From M2408 sp040386975 (GTDB lineage: Bacteria; Bacteroidota; Bacteroidia; Flavobacteriales_D; Crocinitomicaceae), in the NCBI GenBank assembly GCA_040386975.1, contig JAZKEO010000022.1, forward strand, positions 1 through 64,000: 64,000 bases of DNA, given 5' to 3'. Both the position numbers and the translations under genes were made by a program. This document shows positions 61,140 through 64,000 of this stretch, piece by piece (within the stretch, counting starts at the first letter, position 1; the number at the start of each line of letters is the position of its first letter). The notes beneath the pieces are model-generated. The model was not told the DNA's origin. It made no database searches and saw nothing but the letters and a program-made list of their open reading frames with translations.

Positions 61140-62087
61140 ATGTTAAATCGTCGTCACTTAAGAATAAAAGTTTTACAAGCCCTTTATGCCTATTTTCAGT
61201 CGGAAGAAGAAAATTTCAACCGTACGGAAAAAGAAATGCTTCATCAAATAGATCGAATTTACGATTTGTATCTTTATTTATTGTTGAGTTTTGATGAATT
61301 GAAAGATGTATCGGAGCAAAAATTAGATGAAAGTAAAGGTAAAATTCGTCCGACAGCAGCCGATTTGAATCCAAATTTGAAATTCGTTGAAAATAAAGTT
61401 TTTGCCAATATTGAAAACAGCAAACATTTAAGAAGACAAGCGGAAGAAAATAAAGTTTCTTGGGTTGGTGATGCTAACAAAGAGATGTTTCGTAAGATTT
61501 TCGCTCAAATTAAGGAAAGTGAAATTTATTTTGCTTATATGTCTGAGGAAGAAAGTTCTTTTGAAAGCGATTTAGATTTTACAATCAATTTATTTAAAAC
61601 TGAAATTGCAAATTCTGAATTCATTTATCATTTCTTTGAAGAAACAAGTATTCATTGGATGGACGACATCGATTTGGCTTGTTCAATGGTTTTAAAAACG
61701 ATAAAATCGGTTAAAGAAAACGAAGAATTAACAGTTTTACCTTTATATAAAGATCCAGAAGATGAAATTCCTTTTGTGAAAACTTTACTTCGCAAAACGA
61801 TTTCAAGAAATTCTGAGAATGAAGCTTTGATTGATGAATTAACTCAAAATTGGGAAATCGATCGTATCGCGAAAATGGACGTTATTTTAATGAAAATGGC
61901 AATTACAGAGTTTCAAGAATTCAATAACATTCCAACAAAAGTAACTTTAAACGAATACATTGAAATTTCTAAATTCTACAGCACACCAAAAAGTAATTCT
62001 TTTATCAATGGAATTTTGGATAAAGCAATTGATCGTTTAACAGCTGAAAATAAAATTGTAAAAATCGGACGTGGTTTAATGTCTTAA
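61140..62087 (+). CDS. nusB: Transcription antitermination factor NusB, long Bacteroidota form
   Basis: 315 residues, twice the length of E. coli NusB. RRHLRIKVLQALYAYF at the start is the typical NusB helix 1. A family-specific middle insertion (about 80-200) precedes the C-terminal NusB fold: LRKTISRNSENEALIDELTQ, NWEIDRIAKMDVILMKMAIT and TKVTLNEYIEISKFYSTPKS, then FINGILDKAI. NusB binds boxA RNA with NusE to support rRNA transcription. Probably in an operon with the DUF1573 and yajC genes behind. Confidence 0.93.
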   Translation: MLNRRHLRIKVLQALYAYFQSEEENFNRTEKEMLHQIDRIYDLYLYLLLSFDELKDVSEQKLDESKGKIRPTAADLNPNLKFVENKVFANIENSKHLRRQAEENKVSWVGDANKEMFRKIFAQIKESEIYFAYMSEEESSFESDLDFTINLFKTEIANSEFIYHFFEETSIHWMDDIDLACSMVLKTIKSVKENEELTVLPLYKDPEDEIPFVKTLLRKTISRNSENEALIDELTQNWEIDRIAKMDVILMKMAITEFQEFNNIPTKVTLNEYIEISKFYSTPKSNSFINGILDKAIDRLTAENKIVKIGRGLMS

Positions 62088-62122
62088 TATCCTAATGTCC
62101 TAACATCTTAATATCTAATAAA

Positions 62123-62515
62123 ATGAAAATAGTATCAATTCTATCAATCGCCTTAGCACTTTATTCTTGTTCAGGAAATTCAGCTGTTGAAATAGGACAA
62201 AAAACAGAAATCACAGTTAATCCAGTTTTTGACGCAGGTAAAGTCTTACACGGAGAAGAGATTTTAGCAACTTTCGAAGTGGAAAACGTTGGAAATTATC
62301 CTTTGGTAATCGCTGAAGTGAAAGGTTCCTGTTCTTGTACAGTAGCAGAAAAGCCAGAAGAACCAATTCAACCAGGAGAAAAAGGGAAAATTACTGCAAC
62401 AGTGAAAACAAATAATGCTTCAGTTGGAAAATTGTCTAAAGAACTTAGAATTTTAGCAAATACAGAACCTTCGTTAACAGTTTGCAAGATTAATGCAGAT
62501 GTTTTCCGTAAGTAA
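62123..62515 (+). CDS. DUF1573 domain lipoprotein
   Basis: 130 residues with a lipoprotein signal (IVSILSIALALYSCSGN). The DUF1573 Ig-like fold follows: VFDAGKVLHGEEILATFEVE, NYPLVIAEVKGSCSCTVAEK with the conserved CxC pair, and QPGEKGKITATVKTNN. The family is very common in Bacteroidota outside the cytoplasm and its function is unknown. Its position between nusB and yajC recurs in the phylum, as far as I recall. Confidence 0.9.
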   Translation: MKIVSILSIALALYSCSGNSAVEIGQKTEITVNPVFDAGKVLHGEEILATFEVENVGNYPLVIAEVKGSCSCTVAEKPEEPIQPGEKGKITATVKTNNASVGKLSKELRILANTEPSLTVCKINADVFRK

Positions 62516-62547
62516 ATTAGTAATCAAAGTAAAATAAATAAACACGT

Positions 62548-62814
62548 ATGCAACAATTAATCATGTTGGTTATGATTTTAGTAGTTTTCTACTTCTTCAT
62601 GATCAGACCACAAATGAAAAAACAAAAAGAATTAAAAAATTTCAGAGCAAATTTAGCTAAAGGTGACAAAGTTGTTACAATTGGTGGAATTCACGGAATT
62701 ATTTTAGAAATCGCTGATTCAACAATTTTAATTAATTCTGAAGGTACAAAATTGCGTTTAGAAAAATCTGCTATCTCTCAAAGTGCAGCTGAGCAATTAG
62801 CTTCAGCGAAATAA
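62548..62814 (+). CDS. yajC: Preprotein translocase accessory subunit YajC
   Basis: 88 residues. A single N-terminal membrane helix (LIMLVMILVVFYFFMIRPQ) with the diagnostic RPQMKKQKEL right behind it, then a small cytoplasmic beta domain (KGDKVVTIGGIHGIILEIAD) and LEKSAISQ. YajC binds SecDF-SecYEG and AcrB-type pumps. Secretion neighbours such as secDF are not in the window. Confidence 0.95.
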   Translation: MQQLIMLVMILVVFYFFMIRPQMKKQKELKNFRANLAKGDKVVTIGGIHGIILEIADSTILINSEGTKLRLEKSAISQSAAEQLASAK

Positions 62815-62821
62815 TACTTTT

Positions 62822-62894
62822 AGTTAGTAGTTATGAGTTAGAAGTAAGTAGTGAAATAAACACATTACTAACTTCTAACTCATAACTACTAACT
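62822..62894. repeat. Long inverted repeat of the AGTTATGAGTT family; candidate bidirectional terminator
   Basis: Arms 62822-62850 and 62866-62894 (29 bases each, one mismatch) are two opposite copies of the AGTTAGTAGTTATGAGTTAG repeat around a 15-base loop. It fills the space between the convergent yajC and YitT genes. Confidence 0.75.
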
Positions 62895-62897
62895 ATT

Positions 62898-63821
62898 TTA
62901 ATGTTCCAAAGGTCGTTTTTTAATCATTCCTCCTTTGGTGTCTTTTACACGATTCATGACGACAAATGCTTCATCGTCAATCTTTTCCAATTCAACATTC
63001 AATTTATTTAACTCCAAACGAGTTACAACGGTAAACAAAATATCTTGAGAATAATTTTTTCCTGTTTTACCGTAACCACCTTTTCCAGCATAAACTGTAA
63101 CCCCACGACCTAATTTTTGTGTTATCATTTCGCTTATTTCTTCATTTTTTGATGAAATAATTGTCACTCCATGATATTCTTCAATTCCCTCTATCACAAA
63201 ATCTAAAGTTTTTGAAGCTGCTAAATAGGTTATCATGGAATATAGCGCAATTTCAATGGATAATAAATATGCCGCTGCAGAGAAAATAAATACATTGATG
63301 ATAATGATGATATCTCCAATTGTTGTTCCGAATTTCCGACTCAAATAAATTGCTAAAACTTCTGTTCCGTCGATTACTGCTCCACCACGAACGGATAAGC
63401 CAATTCCTGCACCAAGGAAAAATCCACCAAAAATGGCGACTAAAAGGTTGTCATCAGTCACATTTGGGAAATCAACTAAACCCACGACGATTGAAAGTGC
63501 TGTAATCGCTAAAGATGTTTTTATGGCAAAAGCTTTTCCAACAACTTTATTGGCAAAGAAAATAAAAGGGATATTAACTAAGATAATTAATAAGTAGAGT
63601 GGAACGGAAGTGATTGCTGAAATTAGCAAGGAAATCCCTGTTGCTCCACCATCAATAAAATGATTTGTTAACAAAAAACCTTTAAAACCAAATGCAGCAG
63701 AAAAAACGCCTAAAGTGATTAAAATGAAATCTTTAACGTAATGTTTGAAGTGAATTTTTTGTTCCCGTAAAAGTTTTTCGTTTTGAGATTCAAAATTTAA
63801 TTTGTCTTTTTTACCGAACAT
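62898..63821 (-). CDS. YitT family membrane protein (DUF161 + DUF2179)
   Basis: 307 residues from the preferred ATG at 63821 (FGKKDKLNFESQNE); a longer frame from 63860 adds 13 residues. About six membrane helices (residues 35-205) include GFLLTNHFIDGGATGISLLI and LGAGIGLSVRGGAVIDGTEVLAI, the YitT hallmark. The C-terminal DUF2179 domain (about 215-300) has GVTIISSKNEEISEMITQKL and GRGVTVYAGKGGYGK. The family is widespread; its function is unknown, and transport or sensing is often guessed. Confidence 0.9.
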   Translation of the reverse strand: MFGKKDKLNFESQNEKLLREQKIHFKHYVKDFILITLGVFSAAFGFKGFLLTNHFIDGGATGISLLISAITSVPLYLLIILVNIPFIFFANKVVGKAFAIKTSLAITALSIVVGLVDFPNVTDDNLLVAIFGGFFLGAGIGLSVRGGAVIDGTEVLAIYLSRKFGTTIGDIIIIINVFIFSAAAYLLSIEIALYSMITYLAASKTLDFVIEGIEEYHGVTIISSKNEEISEMITQKLGRGVTVYAGKGGYGKTGKNYSQDILFTVVTRLELNKLNVELEKIDDEAFVVMNRVKDTKGGMIKKRPLEH

Positions 63822-64000
63822 ATTTACTTGAATTAATACTTGTGTCCAAAATGGGTTCATAAATACTTTTTAAACAAATATACATTTTTAAATCAAAAAA
63901 AATCTTAAAACATTATCGACAAAGCGATAATTAATAACTTTTAACGATTATTTTTCACTTTTAACTCTTCACTTTTCACTTTTTTCGCTTTCCTCGCTTC

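Overview
This is an AT-rich (by eye about one third G+C) chromosomal window from a member of the Bacteroidota, most likely order Flavobacteriales and perhaps a Fluviicola/Crocinitomicaceae-like lineage. That placement rests on several things seen together: TAnnTTTG-type promoters instead of -35/-10 boxes, no clear Shine-Dalgarno sites, an OmpA/beta-propeller protein with the architecture of the type IX secretion protein PorE, SPOR and DUF1573 proteins, a long NusB, a RibBA fusion, and the gene order DUF1599 - DoxX (BT_3928-like) - tpiA. The species is not determined. There are no rRNA genes, CRISPR arrays, transposases or integrases. Two runs of exactly ten N (36847-36856 and 53064-53073) are assembly gaps, and each interrupts a gene.
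Layout. 1-7.7 kb: the 3' part of an LptF/LptG permease, two overlapping glycosyltransferase genes, ribBA, a LolD-like ATPase, a TIGR02757 protein and a secreted protein. 7.7-11.5 kb: rdgB, tRNA-Gln with a textbook promoter and terminator, then a 2.9 kb block (hipB-hipA, a small membrane protein, a VOC protein) bounded by two identical 28-bp copies of the tRNA terminator; this is the best candidate for an acquired module. 11.5-19.8 kb: small membrane proteins, an S9 peptidase, a GDPD-like lipoprotein, a SUI1-type factor, and an intergenic zone dense in repeats. 19.8-29.3 kb: a chorismate-type amidotransferase, RidA, a GT2 fusion protein, an Hpt protein, an E2 acyltransferase, a PorE-like protein, an exonuclease and a FAH-family hydrolase. 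29.3-34.5 kb: tRNA-His, a DUF2807 lipoprotein, a PagL-like deacylase, a MATE exporter and an RlmI-like methyltransferase. 34.5-44.7 kb: an orphan ABC ATPase, YihY (gapped), an S24 regulator, PafA phosphatase, folP, DUF1599, BT_3928-like and tpiA. 44.7-57.6 kb: prmA, a 1543-residue exported protein of unknown function, plsY, and a giant TPR/propeller/coiled-coil/SPOR protein (gapped). 57.6-64 kb: small genes, an MsbA-like exporter, leucine dehydrogenase, nusB, a DUF1573 lipoprotein, yajC and a YitT protein.
How it works together. Most genes are housekeeping: envelope building (LptF/G, glycosyltransferases, PlsY, PagL-like, MsbA-like, LolD-like), cofactors (riboflavin, folate), central metabolism (TPI, E2, leucine dehydrogenase) and RNA/protein modification (RlmI, PrmA, NusB). 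The unusual layer is a set of dispersed short repeats. They lie behind stop codons, and several also lie inside coding sequences, where they add residues without breaking the frame (LptF/G, E2 linker, SPOR protein, and the N-terminus of the DUF2807 lipoprotein). I did not find a clear new multi-gene defence or biosynthetic system. The most interesting leads are the terminator-flanked hipBA block, the coding-sequence repeats, a hairpin repeat with compensatory stem changes, the GT2 fused to a decayed sugar-transferase scaffold, and the 1543-residue exported protein next to plsY.
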